NCBI RefSeq assembly: GCF_030646165.1
Contig: NZ_JAUTDO010000005.1
Coordinates: forward strand, 310,001-374,000
Source: Conexibacter sp. CPCC 206217
Lineage (GTDB): Bacteria; Actinomycetota; Thermoleophilia; Solirubrobacterales; Solirubrobacteraceae
Length of the DNA: 64,000 nucleotides
Direction: 5' to 3'
The notes beneath the pieces are model-generated. The model did not search any database. It saw nothing but the letters and a program-made list of their open reading frames with translations, and was not told where the DNA came from. Positions 40,802 through 50,296 of this stretch are shown here, piece after piece. The position numbers and the translations under genes were made by a program. The stretch's first letter is position 1. Each line of letters starts with the position of its first letter.

Positions 40802-43090
40802 ATGGCACGACGCACCCTCGCCACGACCGCCGTGGCCGTGCTGGCGCTCGCCGCGCCCGTCGCGGCCGCGGCCCACGGCGGCGACCACGGCAACCCCGCT
40901 CCGATCGGGCAGACCTGCTCCCCCCGCGCGCGTCTGCTCGGCTTCAGTGACGCGCTCGACAAGACCAGATTCGCCGGCACCGACGTCGGCGGGCTGTCCG
41001 CGCTGACGCTCGGCGGCAGCGACAGCCGCAGCCCGTGGTCGCGCGGCGGCACGCCGGCGCGCGCGCTGGTCGACAACCAGGGCACGACGCCCGCACGCTT
41101 CTACGACCTGCGGCTCGACGGCGCCGGGCGCAACGGCACGCCGCGCCCGCGTGTCGGCGCGGTGACGACGCTGCGCCGCCCCGACGGCACGCCGTACACC
41201 GGCGCCACCCTCGACGGCGAGGGGATGCAGCAGCTGCGCGACGGCTCGTTCGTCGTCTCGTCGGAGACGGAGCCCGCGATCCGCCGCTTCGCCCCCAACG
41301 GCCGCCAGCTCAGCGAGCTGCCGGTGCCCGCGCGCTTCCGCATCGCCCCGGCCGGCGAGGCGACCACCAACCTGGCGTTCGAGGGGCTCGGCCTCGCGCC
41401 CGACGGCCGCACGCTCTACGCCGGGATGGAGGGTCCGCTCTCCGCCGACGGCACCACCGCCGCGGGCGAGTCGCTGAACCGGATCGTGCGCTACGAGCGC
41501 GACGGCCGCAACGACTGGCAGGTCGCCGGTCAGCTCGGCTACAAGACCGATCCGGGCCTCGCGATCAGCGAGCTGCAGGTCGTCGACGGCGACCAGCTGC
41601 TCGTGCTCGAGCGCGGCTTCGTCAACGGCGTCGGCAACACCGTCCGCGTCTACCAGGCGTTCCCGGCCGGCGCCGACGACGTCAGCGCGGAGCCGACGCT
41701 CAGACGCGACGGGATCCGCCTCGTCTCCAAGCGGCTGCTGGTCGACCTCGGCGCCTGCCCGCCGGCGGGCGCGACGAACCCGGGCAGACAGGCCAACCCG
41801 CTGCTCGACAACGTCGAGGCGATGGCTCTCGGCGACGCTCTCGGCGACGGCGCGCGCGAGCTGTACCTGCTGTCCGACGACAACTTCTCGACGGGCCAGG
41901 TGACGCGTCTCTACCGCCTCGCCGTGAGGCTGCCGGGCGAGCCGCAGCTGGAGTCGCGCGCGACCTACGACGCGCTGAAGATGCAGCCCGGCCCCGCCTC
42001 CGGCAGAGTCGGCGTCAACCCCGCCAACGGCGTCACGCCGCCGTTCTCCGGGCAGCCCGTTCCCGGCATCTCGGGTGCGCTGCGCGCCGACGACGGCGGC
42101 TTCTGGGGCATGCCCGACAACGGCTTCGGCGCGAAGGAGAACTCGGCCGACTTCCTGCTGCGGATGTACCACGTCAAGCCGCAGTGGAAGACGGCGCGCG
42201 GCGGCCGCGGCGAGCTGCGGTTCGACCGCTTCATCTCGCTGCGCGACCCGGACAGAAAGATCCCGTTCAGCATCGTCAACGGCGCCACGCGCGAGCGGCT
42301 GCTGACCGGTGCGGACTTCGACGTCGAAGCGGTCCAGCGCGACCGCTGGGGCAACCTCTGGTTCGGCGACGAGTTCGGTCCGTACCTGCTGAAGACGGCG
42401 CCCGACGGCCGCGTGCTGCAGGCGCCGGTCCCGCTCGCCGGCGTGAAGTCGCCGCAGAGCCCGGACCTCGCCGTCGGCGAGACGCCGACGCTGCCGGGCT
42501 CGGGCGGCTTCGAGCCGCTCGCCGCCAGCACCGACGGCCGCACGCTGTACGCGATCACCGAGCGGGCGCTGACCGCCGAGCCCGACCAGACGCTGCGCAC
42601 GATCCACGAGTTCGACGTGCGCAGCAACAGCTACACCGGCAGAACGTGGAGCTTTCACGTCAGCGCGCCGACCGACCGCTACGTCGGCGACGCGCAGCTG
42701 CTGCCGGGCAACCGCCTGCTGATGATCGAGCGCGACAACAGCGGCGGCCCCGCCGCCAGGGTCAAGCGGCTGATCGAGGTCGACCTCGACGACGCGCCCG
42801 CCGCCGACGGCACGCTGCCGACGCGGACGGTCGCCGACCTGCTGCGAATCCGCGACCCGTTCGGCGTCTCGCTGCCGGCGCCGGCCGGCGGGTTCGGCTT
42901 CGGCGACCCGTTCGCGTTCCCGTTCGTGTCGGTCGAGACGGTGCTGCCGCTCGGCGGCGACCGCCTGCTGCTGGCCAACGACAACAACTTCCCGGGCGAC
43001 GCCGGCCGCGTCCCCGGCAAGCCGGACGACGTCGAGGCGATCGTCATCCGCGTGCCGGGGCTGGACGGCGGGGAGGTGAACGGGCGCTAG
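40802..43090 (+). CDS. Secreted phytase-like esterase protein with two propeller domains
   Basis: A 762-residue protein from ATG 40802 (AAAGG upstream). A signal peptide spans residues 1-24 (LATTAVAVLALAAPVAAAAH). Residues about 35-400 and 410-755 each resemble the 'esterase-like activity of phytase' family (PF13449). The first has LEGEG/DGEGMQQL, LAFEGLGLAPDGRTLY and DNVEAMALGD. The second has ALRADDGGFWGMPDNGFGAK, FDVEAVQRDRWGNLWFGDEF and GGFEPLAASTDGRTLY. Such proteins are six-bladed propellers that hydrolyse phosphate or other esters outside the cell. Two complete units in one chain are unusual. The upstream PHO-box-like repeats suggest induction by phosphate starvation. Confidence 0.85.
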   Translation: MARRTLATTAVAVLALAAPVAAAAHGGDHGNPAPIGQTCSPRARLLGFSDALDKTRFAGTDVGGLSALTLGGSDSRSPWSRGGTPARALVDNQGTTPARFYDLRLDGAGRNGTPRPRVGAVTTLRRPDGTPYTGATLDGEGMQQLRDGSFVVSSETEPAIRRFAPNGRQLSELPVPARFRIAPAGEATTNLAFEGLGLAPDGRTLYAGMEGPLSADGTTAAGESLNRIVRYERDGRNDWQVAGQLGYKTDPGLAISELQVVDGDQLLVLERGFVNGVGNTVRVYQAFPAGADDVSAEPTLRRDGIRLVSKRLLVDLGACPPAGATNPGRQANPLLDNVEAMALGDALGDGARELYLLSDDNFSTGQVTRLYRLAVRLPGEPQLESRATYDALKMQPGPASGRVGVNPANGVTPPFSGQPVPGISGALRADDGGFWGMPDNGFGAKENSADFLLRMYHVKPQWKTARGGRGELRFDRFISLRDPDRKIPFSIVNGATRERLLTGADFDVEAVQRDRWGNLWFGDEFGPYLLKTAPDGRVLQAPVPLAGVKSPQSPDLAVGETPTLPGSGGFEPLAASTDGRTLYAITERALTAEPDQTLRTIHEFDVRSNSYTGRTWSFHVSAPTDRYVGDAQLLPGNRLLMIERDNSGGPAARVKRLIEVDLDDAPAADGTLPTRTVADLLRIRDPFGVSLPAPAGGFGFGDPFAFPFVSVETVLPLGGDRLLLANDNNFPGDAGRVPGKPDDVEAIVIRVPGLDGGEVNGR

Positions 43091-43105
43091 GACGAGCGCT
43101 GCGCT

Positions 43106-43141
43106 GGAGCGGCGGCGGCTCGCGCGAGCCGTCGCCGCTCC
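43106..43141. terminator. Terminator between convergent genes
   Basis: GGAGCGGCGGCGGCTCGC pairs with GCGAGCCGTCGCCGCTCC over 18 bp with a single G-T wobble. It stands between the phytase-like gene and the reverse-strand MGMT gene. Confidence 0.85.
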
Positions 43142-43145
43142 GCTG

Positions 43146-43712
43146 CTAGGCGGCGCCCGCCCCCGCCTCGTGCGCGAGCAGCCAGCGCTTCACGTCGAGT
43201 CCGTAGAGGAAGCCGCCGAGCGCGCCGCCGGTGCGCACGACGCGGTGGCAGGGGACGAACAGCGCGGCGGTGTTGCGGCCGCAGGCGCTGCCGGCGGCGC
43301 GGATCGCGCCGGGGTTGCCGGAGCTGGCGGCCAGCTGCGAGTACGTCTGCGGTTCCCCGGCGGGGATCTCGCGCAGCCGCTCCCAGGCACGCGCGGTGAA
43401 CGCGCCGCCCTCCTGCTCGACCGTGACCGCGTCGATCGCACGCAGGTCGCCGGCGACGTAGTCGCGCACGGCCTGGGTGATCGCGCCGAGCTCGTCGCGC
43501 TCGGCGATCGCACCGGGCGCGAGCGCCTCGGGCGGCGCCGGCACGCGCTCGGCGCGCACGAGCTTCAGCAGCGCCTGCGCGTCCGGCGCCCAGCCGCTCG
43601 CGAGCACGGTCAGCTCGCCGCTCTCGTCTTCGCGCGCGATCACGGTGAACGGACCGGGCGGCGTGGGGATCGTGGTGGTGACGAGCGTGGCGGTGGCGGT
43701 GGCGGGAGTCAT
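43146..43712 (-). CDS. ogt: Methylated-DNA--protein-cysteine methyltransferase
   Basis: A 188-residue protein, ATG 43712 with a strong AAGGAGG. The N-terminal half is the MGMT/Ogt beta domain. The C-terminal half is the DNA-binding active-site domain: FTARAWERLREIPAGEPQTY, GNPGAIRAAGSACGRNTAAL, the alkyl-accepting Cys in FVPCHRVVRTGGALGGFLYG and a final KRWLLAHE. It repairs O6-alkylguanine by transferring the alkyl group to its own Cys. Its start overlaps the stop of the Ada-AlkA gene, so the two alkylation repair proteins are co-translated. Confidence 0.96.
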   Translation of the reverse strand: MTPATATATLVTTTIPTPPGPFTVIAREDESGELTVLASGWAPDAQALLKLVRAERVPAPPEALAPGAIAERDELGAITQAVRDYVAGDLRAIDAVTVEQEGGAFTARAWERLREIPAGEPQTYSQLAASSGNPGAIRAAGSACGRNTAALFVPCHRVVRTGGALGGFLYGLDVKRWLLAHEAGAGAA

Positions 43713-45202
43713 CTCGTTCCTCCTTCGGTCGGTGTCAGGGTCGCCCACAGGTGCAGCGCGGCGTAGGCGCGCCAGGGGCGCCAGCGCTCGGCGATCGCGG
43801 CGACCGCGCGGGCGTCGTGCGGTTGGTCGAGGCGGGCGAAGGCGTGGCGGATGCCGAGGTCGCTCGCCGGGAAGGCGTCGGGGTCGCCGAGCGCGCGCAT
43901 CGCGACGTACTCGGCCGTCCACGGTCCGATCCCGGGCAGGGCGACGAGCTGTGCGCGCGTCTCCTCTCGATCGGCGCCGGGATCGAGCGCCATCTCGGCG
44001 TCGGCGAGCGCCGCGCACAGCCCCACGAGCGCTCGTCCGCGTGCGCGCGGCATCGGCAGCTGCTCGGGATCGATCGCCGCGATCGCGGCGGCTGTGGGGA
44101 AGGCGTGGGTGAGCTGGGTGTCGTCCAGACACGTCGGCAGCGTCTCGGCGAGCGGCTCGCCGTAGGCGGCGGCGAGGCGACCCGCGAGCGTGCGGGCGCC
44201 GCCGACCGAGACCTGCTGGCCGAGCACGGCGCGCACGGCCAGCTCCGCGCCGTCGACCGCGCCGGGTACGCGCAGGCCGGGGTTCGCGCGCACGAGCGCG
44301 CCGATCAGCGGGTCGTCGCCGAGCGCCGCGACGACTGCGAGGGGGTCGGCGTCGAGGTCGAGCAGCCGCCGGCAGCGCTGCACCGCGGCGGCGAGATCGC
44401 GCATGTCGCGCAGCCGCAGCGTGCACTCGACATGCTCCGCGTGCGGCGTCAGCGCGACGAGACCGGGGCCATGCGGCAGCGCCAGCACCCGGCGGTACGT
44501 GCTCCCCTCCACCACCTCGACCCCCGGCACGGCCCTCATCCCGAGGAACGCGAGCAGGCCGGCGCCGTCGAACGGGGGGCGGTGCCGCAGGCGCAGGGTC
44601 AGCGCGCCGGTCGCCGGGTCGCCGTTGCGGTGGGCGCTGCGGCGGCGCAGCTCGGTCGGCGTCGTGGCGAACACGTCGCGGACGGTCTCGTTGAACTGGC
44701 GGACCGAGGGGAAGCCGGCGGCGAACGCGACCTCGGTGAAGGGCAGCTCGGTCGTCTCGATCAGCAGCCGCGCGGTGTGGGCGCGCTGAGCGCGCGCGAG
44801 CGCAAGCGGCCCGGCGCCCAGCTCGGCGACGAGCTGGCGGTGCAGGTGCCGCTCGCTGAAGCCGAGCCGTCTCGCGAGGCCGGAGACGCCGTCGCGGTCG
44901 ATGCTGCCGTCGGCGATCAGCCGCACCGCGCGCCCGACCACGTCGGCGCGCACGTTCCACTCCGGCGAGCCGGGCGAGGCATCGGGGCGGCAGCGCTTGC
45001 AGGCGCGGAAGCCGGCGCGCTGCGCGGCGGCGGCGGTCGGCAGGAAGCGCACGTTCGCGCGCTTGGGCGTGACGGCCGGGCAGCTCGGCCGGCAGTAGAT
45101 GCCGGTCGAGGTGACGGCGGTCACGAACCAGCCGTCGAAGCGGCCGTCCTTTGCGCTGACGGCCCGGTAGCACTGTTCGAAGTCCTTGACCACGGAGTCC
45201 AT
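43709..45202 (-). CDS. Ada-AlkA fusion: alkylation regulator and 3-methyladenine glycosylase
   Basis: About 497 residues from ATG 45202 (GTG 45220 also possible). Residues 1-75 form the Ada zinc domain that accepts methyl from phosphotriesters; its four Cys are GIYCRPSCPA and FRACKRCRP. Residues 80-185 are an AraC helix-turn-helix (LGFSERHLHRQL, AAGFPSVRQFNETV). Residues 200-490 are AlkA: the helix-hairpin-helix LVALPGIGPWTAEYVAMRAL with the catalytic Asp in FPASDLGIRHAF. The protein senses methylation damage, activates the operon and excises 3-alkylpurines. It lacks the Ada transferase domain, which is encoded separately by the overlapping ogt gene. Confidence 0.95.
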   Translation of the reverse strand: MDSVVKDFEQCYRAVSAKDGRFDGWFVTAVTSTGIYCRPSCPAVTPKRANVRFLPTAAAAQRAGFRACKRCRPDASPGSPEWNVRADVVGRAVRLIADGSIDRDGVSGLARRLGFSERHLHRQLVAELGAGPLALARAQRAHTARLLIETTELPFTEVAFAAGFPSVRQFNETVRDVFATTPTELRRRSAHRNGDPATGALTLRLRHRPPFDGAGLLAFLGMRAVPGVEVVEGSTYRRVLALPHGPGLVALTPHAEHVECTLRLRDMRDLAAAVQRCRRLLDLDADPLAVVAALGDDPLIGALVRANPGLRVPGAVDGAELAVRAVLGQQVSVGGARTLAGRLAAAYGEPLAETLPTCLDDTQLTHAFPTAAAIAAIDPEQLPMPRARGRALVGLCAALADAEMALDPGADREETRAQLVALPGIGPWTAEYVAMRALGDPDAFPASDLGIRHAFARLDQPHDARAVAAIAERWRPWRAYAALHLWATLTPTEGGTR

Positions 45203-45280
45203 GATGGCGATCCGCAGCACCCATCACTAGTGGTTTTCGGACGTGTACGTCGGAGCCGCGAGGACTGTCCCGCAACGCAC

Positions 45281-45309
45281 GAGGGGGCGGCCGAATCGGC
45301 CGCCCCCTC
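45281..45309. terminator. Terminator of alkaline phosphatase gene
   Basis: GAGGGGGCGGCCGA and TCGGCCGCCCCCTC are exact complements around a single A. The hairpin lies 69 bases beyond the phosphatase stop (reverse strand) and just upstream of the Ada-AlkA start. Confidence 0.85.
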
Positions 45310-45377
45310 ACGCTCCATCAACGACCGTGCGGCGCGCGGTGCGCGAAGGCCCCGACGCCCACGCGCGCGCCGTGGTC

Positions 45378-47273
45378 TCAGCGCAGCGAGAGCTTCGCGC
45401 TGCTGCTGCCCGCGACGAGCGTGTACGCGCCCTTCGCCAGCTTCTTGTTCGCCTTCAGCGTCAGCGAGCCGTTGCGGGCGATCTTGCCCTTGGCGACCGT
45501 CTTGCCGCTGCGCACGAGGCGGGCGCTTCTGGCGCCTCTGGCGAACGTGACCTTGCACTTGACCGCTCTGCTGCCGGCCATTCTGCACGACACCTTCGCG
45601 TCACGGCCGTTTCTGCCGTTTCTGCCATTTCTGCCGTTGCTGCCAGCCGGACCGACCGGACCGCCGGGACCGACCGGGCCGCCGGGGCCGCTCGCGCCAG
45701 CCGGACCGCCGGCGCCGGTGTCGCCCTTCGGGCCGACGACGCCCGCGTCGCCGGTGTCGCCCTTGTCGCCCTTCGCACCGGCGGCACCGTCAGCGCCGGC
45801 CGGGCCCACGACGATTCTCGACGGCACGAAGCCGTTGAGGACGGCGAAGATGTCCGTCTGGTCGATCGTGCCCTGGATGTTCGCGGCCTGCGGGCCGGAC
45901 GCCCACACCGGGACGGTCGCGCCCGTGTGCGCCTGCGAACCGCCGGCGATCGCGCCGGTGCCCGTGTCCTGCGTGCCGTACGCGACGCGCAGCGGCGCGC
46001 CGTCGACCGTTCTGACGGTCGCGTACGCCGCGCCGGTCGCCGGCTTGGAGCCCGCGTTGATGATCTGCGACGTGTGCGAGTGGTCCGCCGTCACGATGAT
46101 CAGCGTGTCCGGGTGCGTGCGCTGGAACTCCTGCGCGACGCCGACCGCCTCGTCGAGCGCCAGCAGCTCGCCGATCTGGCCGCAGAGGTCGGAGGCGTGA
46201 TCGCGCTTGTCGATCGAGGCGCCCTCGGCCTGCAGCACGAAGCCGTCCGGATCGTCCTTCAGCAGGTCGATCGCCTTCTGCGTCATCTCGGCGAGCGACG
46301 GCTCCTGCGTGGTGCCGGAGCGCTGACCGGGCGTGCAGGCGATGTCCGCGCCGCCGCCGTTGATGTTCGGGTTGAGCGTCCCGGCCGTTCTCTCGGCCGC
46401 CAGGTACGCGTCGGTGCGGGCGTAGAGCGGGTCGTACTCGGTCGTCATGTTCGTCGGGTGGAAGAGGCCGAGCAGCTTTCTGCCACCGCTCAGCGACGTG
46501 ACGCCGGCAAGGCCGGCCTTGTCGGTGACGTACTCGTAGCCTCTCGCTCTCGCGTAGTCGACCACGGTGCCGGTGCTTCCGTTGGCCAGCAGCGGCTGCT
46601 CGTACTTGGCGCGCGCGCCGCCGAGGTAGAGGTCGAAGCCCTGGTCGACCTGCTGCTCGGCGATCGAACCGAGGCCGCCGGCTTCCTTGGTCTCCGTCGG
46701 GCACGTCGCGCGGGTGTCGTTGGGGCCCATGCAGGAGCGCTGCGACATGTGCGAGCTGGGAGCAGCCGGCGTCGCGTCGGTGATCTCCGCGGTGGAGACG
46801 TTGCCGACGGCCTTGCCCTCGGCCTTCGCCATCTCCATGTACGTTCTGTAGTTCTCTCTGCCGGGTACGCTCGCGGCGGTCGACGGCGACTGCGACAGGC
46901 GGTTGTCCTGTGTGCGCTTGCCGGTCGACCACGCGGTCGCGGTCGGCGCGGAGTCGCCCGCGTAGTTCGGCGCGTAGTTCGGGCCGTCGCCGGGGGAGAG
47001 GACGTAGTGGATCGAGCTGCCGCGGAACGGCAGTCTGTCCATGTTGAGGCGCCCGGCGGCGCCCTTGCCGTAGTAGCGGCCGATGGTGACCTCGGAGTCG
47101 CCCATGCCGTCGCCGATCAGCAGGATCACGTTCTTGGGACGCGACGAGTCGATCTTCGCGGCAAGCGCTGCCGACTGGTCGTCGCCGTTGTTGGCGCCGA
47201 TCGCGACGCCACCGGCGACGAGCGCACCGGTCGCGCCCAGAAGGGCGATGGTGGACAGGGCACGCTTGTTCAT
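45378..47273 (-). CDS. Secreted alkaline phosphatase with collagen-like tail
   Basis: A 631-residue protein from ATG 47273 (AAGGAG upstream). A signal sequence spans residues 1-35. The alkaline phosphatase domain (about 45-500) has the metal site VILLIGDGMGDSE, the nucleophile Ser in GDSAPTATAWSTGKRTQ, ASIDKRDHASD, VTADHSHTSQI and AHTGATVPVWASGP. Residues about 510-580 are collagen-like Gly-X-Y triplets (GPAGADGAAGAKGDKGDTGD and onward to GRNGRNGRNGRD). A 50-residue strand-rich end with two Cys follows. It releases phosphate from organic esters outside the cell. The tail may trimerise or tether the enzyme. PHO-box-like repeats lie upstream. Confidence 0.92.
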   Translation of the reverse strand: MNKRALSTIALLGATGALVAGGVAIGANNGDDQSAALAAKIDSSRPKNVILLIGDGMGDSEVTIGRYYGKGAAGRLNMDRLPFRGSSIHYVLSPGDGPNYAPNYAGDSAPTATAWSTGKRTQDNRLSQSPSTAASVPGRENYRTYMEMAKAEGKAVGNVSTAEITDATPAAPSSHMSQRSCMGPNDTRATCPTETKEAGGLGSIAEQQVDQGFDLYLGGARAKYEQPLLANGSTGTVVDYARARGYEYVTDKAGLAGVTSLSGGRKLLGLFHPTNMTTEYDPLYARTDAYLAAERTAGTLNPNINGGGADIACTPGQRSGTTQEPSLAEMTQKAIDLLKDDPDGFVLQAEGASIDKRDHASDLCGQIGELLALDEAVGVAQEFQRTHPDTLIIVTADHSHTSQIINAGSKPATGAAYATVRTVDGAPLRVAYGTQDTGTGAIAGGSQAHTGATVPVWASGPQAANIQGTIDQTDIFAVLNGFVPSRIVVGPAGADGAAGAKGDKGDTGDAGVVGPKGDTGAGGPAGASGPGGPVGPGGPVGPAGSNGRNGRNGRNGRDAKVSCRMAGSRAVKCKVTFARGARSARLVRSGKTVAKGKIARNGSLTLKANKKLAKGAYTLVAGSSSAKLSLR

Positions 47274-47328
47274 GAGGCGGGGGGCTCCTTGATGGAAGAG
47301 GAACGACGCCTCTACCGTGTCGTGCCTA

Positions 47329-47341
47329 CTACAAGATGTAG
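47329..47341. promoter_or_regulatory. Small palindrome at phosphatase promoter
   Basis: CTACAAGATGTAG is a 5-bp-armed inverted repeat with a 3-base centre. On the reverse strand it includes TACATC, the same possible -10 hexamer seen before the phytase-like gene. It lies between the PHO-box-like repeats and the ATG. Confidence 0.4.
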
Positions 47342-47351
47342 TTGCCGACCT

Positions 47352-47380
47352 GTGACGCACCCGTGAAGGTCTCGTGACCG
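47352..47380 (-). promoter_or_regulatory. Putative PHO box upstream of alkaline phosphatase
   Basis: On the plus strand GTGAC, GTGAA and GTGAC begin at 47352, 47363 and 47374, exactly 11 bases apart. Read on the gene strand they are three TCAC-type direct repeats, as expected for a PhoP-binding PHO box. They end about 80 bases before the phosphatase ATG. Confidence 0.65.
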
Positions 47381-47387
47381 GCCCCGC

Positions 47388-48476
<1,089 letters not shown>

Positions 48477-48490
48477 GGCTCGCCTCGCGC

Positions 48491-48545
48491 GCGAGAAGGA
48501 GCCTCTGGCGATTTCTCGCAGTTGAACGCGAGCCCTCCGGGCGAG
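48491..48545. repeat. Hairpin-forming intergenic repeat
   Basis: GCGAGAA (48491-48497) pairs with TTCTCGC (48513-48519); a second small hairpin GCCC-TCC-GGGC follows at 48532-48542. The sequence aligns with the unit duplicated in the E2 gene at 61087-61141 and 61174-61228: they share GAAGGAGCC, GGCGA, CGCA and AGCCCTCCGGGCG at nearly the same spacing. It is probably a member of a dispersed REP-like family. Confidence 0.6.
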
Positions 48546-48549
48546 CTTT

Positions 48550-48909
48550 TCACGGCTGTCTCATGTCCGGGAACCACTCGGCGAGGTGCTCGCGCAGCGC
48601 GTCGCGGATCCAGCGGCGCTCGTCCTGGGAGGCGAAGCGGTAGCGCTGCAGGAGCTCCTTCTGCTTCTCGATCGGGACCTCGGCGATCGTCCAACGGGCC
48701 GCGAGCCGCTCGAACAGGAACTCGACCGCGCGCTGCCAGGCGTCCTCGGCCGACAGCGGTGAGCCGCCGACGACCGCGGCGTACTGCTGGCGCGTCGCGG
48801 GCGACAGCGCGCCGCGCAGCGTCAGCACGTTGCCGTCGGCGTCGGTGTAGTCGGAGGTCGGCGCGTCGAGTCTGTCGAGCTTGTCGCGCTGGCGGCTGCG
48901 GCGTCCCAT
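48550..48909 (-). CDS. Small protein of unknown function
   Basis: A 119-residue soluble, charged protein with no recognised domain. It begins MGRRSRQRDKLDRLDAP, followed by a short strand pair (YTDADGNVLTLRGAL) and then helices (AEDAWQRAVEFLFERLAARW, IEKQKELLQRYRFASQDERR). The end is FPDMRQP. Codon bias is that of a real gene. It lies 12 bases after the SnoaL-MBL gene on the same strand, so the two are probably co-transcribed. Confidence 0.7.
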   Translation of the reverse strand: MGRRSRQRDKLDRLDAPTSDYTDADGNVLTLRGALSPATRQQYAAVVGGSPLSAEDAWQRAVEFLFERLAARWTIAEVPIEKQKELLQRYRFASQDERRWIRDALREHLAEWFPDMRQP

Positions 48910-48921
48910 CGCGACGGAAGG

Positions 48922-50136
48922 CTACCCGTCCGCCGCGACCTCCAGTTGCCGCGCGACGTCGTCGCGCAGCGGCTGCGCGTGGCCGGACCACGCCGTCGCC
49001 GGTCTCAGCGCCGCGAGCTTGCGCATCGACGCGCGCGCCAGTTCGGTGTCGTGGTTGAAGGCGGCGTGCGGAACGCGCACCGCGCCGGCGAACCCGGTCT
49101 GCGGATCGAGCGTGTAGAAGGTGTCGCTGACGAGCGCGAGGCGGTCGGACTCGCGCCACAGGCCGATCAGCCCCGGCGCGTGACCGGGCAGGTGCACGAC
49201 GCGAAAGCCGGCGACCTCGTCGCCCTCGGCGACGGTGCCGGCGATCTGCACCGGGCCGCCGTCCCAGCTCTTCAGCAGGTGCGGCATCCCGATGCGGCCG
49301 TGCAGATCGAGCTTCGACAGGTCCATGTAGTGCACGCCGCCATCGCCCTCGGCGTCGGCGCGGTCGGCCTCGTGGCAGTACACGCCGGTCTGCCGCGACA
49401 GCGCGGCAGCGGCGCCGCGGTGGTCGGGGTGCGCGTGCCCGAGCACGACGCGTCTGATCCCGCCCATCCGCGCGCCGGTCGCAGCCAGCGCGGGCGCCAT
49501 CGTCGCGACGCCGGCGTCGAAGACGGTCACGCCGCCGTCGTCCTCCAGCAGGTAGACGTTCATCAGCTTGCGCGGCAGCCCGCCGCGCACGACCCAGACG
49601 CCGTCGGCGATCTGCTCCGGCGGGGCGGCGGCGAGCCGGCGCCCGACGCGCGTGCGGACGTTGACGAGCTTCGCCATCGCCTGCTCCGGGCGTGAGTCTC
49701 TCGGCGGCAGCACGCCGAGCTGGCGCGCCACGTCGGCGCCGTCGAGGTAGGCGTCGTTGCCGACGACCAGGCCGTCCCGCACCTGCACGAGGTCGACCGC
49801 CTCGAACGTGACGCGCGCGCCGTTGGGCTCGAACTGCTGGAAGCGCCCGGGGCCGGCGAACGTCGCGCTCATCCGCCAGCGCACGGCGCAGCGGTCGCCG
49901 TCGGCGGTCGTCGAGAGGATCTCCACGCGCATGTCGGGGAAGGCGGCGAACAGGTCGGTGAAGTACGCGCGGATGTCGTCGGGCGCCACGAGCGTCGCCT
50001 GGCCGTGCAGCACGTCGACCCCGCCGGCCTTCCAGCACGCGGTCATCGCCTCGGCGTCGCGCGCTCCGACGGCCGCGAAGTAGCGCCGCGCGACCTGCTC
50101 GGTCGTCTCGGACGTGGTCTTTGCCGCCGCTGCCAT
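48922..50136 (-). CDS. SnoaL-like domain fused to MBL-fold hydrolase
   Basis: A 404-residue protein from ATG 50136 (purine-rich GGGAGAGGGAGA upstream). Residues 8-130 are an NTF2/SnoaL-like cone: ARRYFAAVGARDAEAMTACW, MRVEILSTTADGDRCAVRWR, VDLVQVRDGLVVGNDAY. After a short linker, residues 165-400 are a metallo-beta-lactamase fold: VTVFDAGVATM, metal motif HAHPDHRG, HLPGHAPG, SDTFY and WSGHAQPL. The union of a ketosteroid-isomerase-like pocket and an MBL hydrolase in one chain suggests a two-step conversion or regulated hydrolysis; the substrate is unknown. It is divergent from another MBL gene. Confidence 0.88.
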   Translation of the reverse strand: MAAAAKTTSETTEQVARRYFAAVGARDAEAMTACWKAGGVDVLHGQATLVAPDDIRAYFTDLFAAFPDMRVEILSTTADGDRCAVRWRMSATFAGPGRFQQFEPNGARVTFEAVDLVQVRDGLVVGNDAYLDGADVARQLGVLPPRDSRPEQAMAKLVNVRTRVGRRLAAAPPEQIADGVWVVRGGLPRKLMNVYLLEDDGGVTVFDAGVATMAPALAATGARMGGIRRVVLGHAHPDHRGAAAALSRQTGVYCHEADRADAEGDGGVHYMDLSKLDLHGRIGMPHLLKSWDGGPVQIAGTVAEGDEVAGFRVVHLPGHAPGLIGLWRESDRLALVSDTFYTLDPQTGFAGAVRVPHAAFNHDTELARASMRKLAALRPATAWSGHAQPLRDDVARQLEVAADG

Positions 50137-50296
50137 CGCGCTCTCCCTCTCCCGCAAGCTGGACTGGCTGAGCGGCCAGCCTACTGCTTCGGGTCGGGGC
50201 CGGGTCGCGCCTGCATCCGGAGCGTCGGTGTGCCCGCTCGGCGCGATCGCATTCGGACCGCGCTCGGTCGTCGCGCGCCTATATGGTGGGCTGAGC

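Noticed and set aside
45640..45790. Repeated GGACCGCCGGGACCG-type sequence considered as a CRISPR-like or satellite repeat
   Set aside because: It is in frame within the phosphatase gene and encodes Gly-X-Y triplets; spacing is 9 bases, not repeat-spacer.
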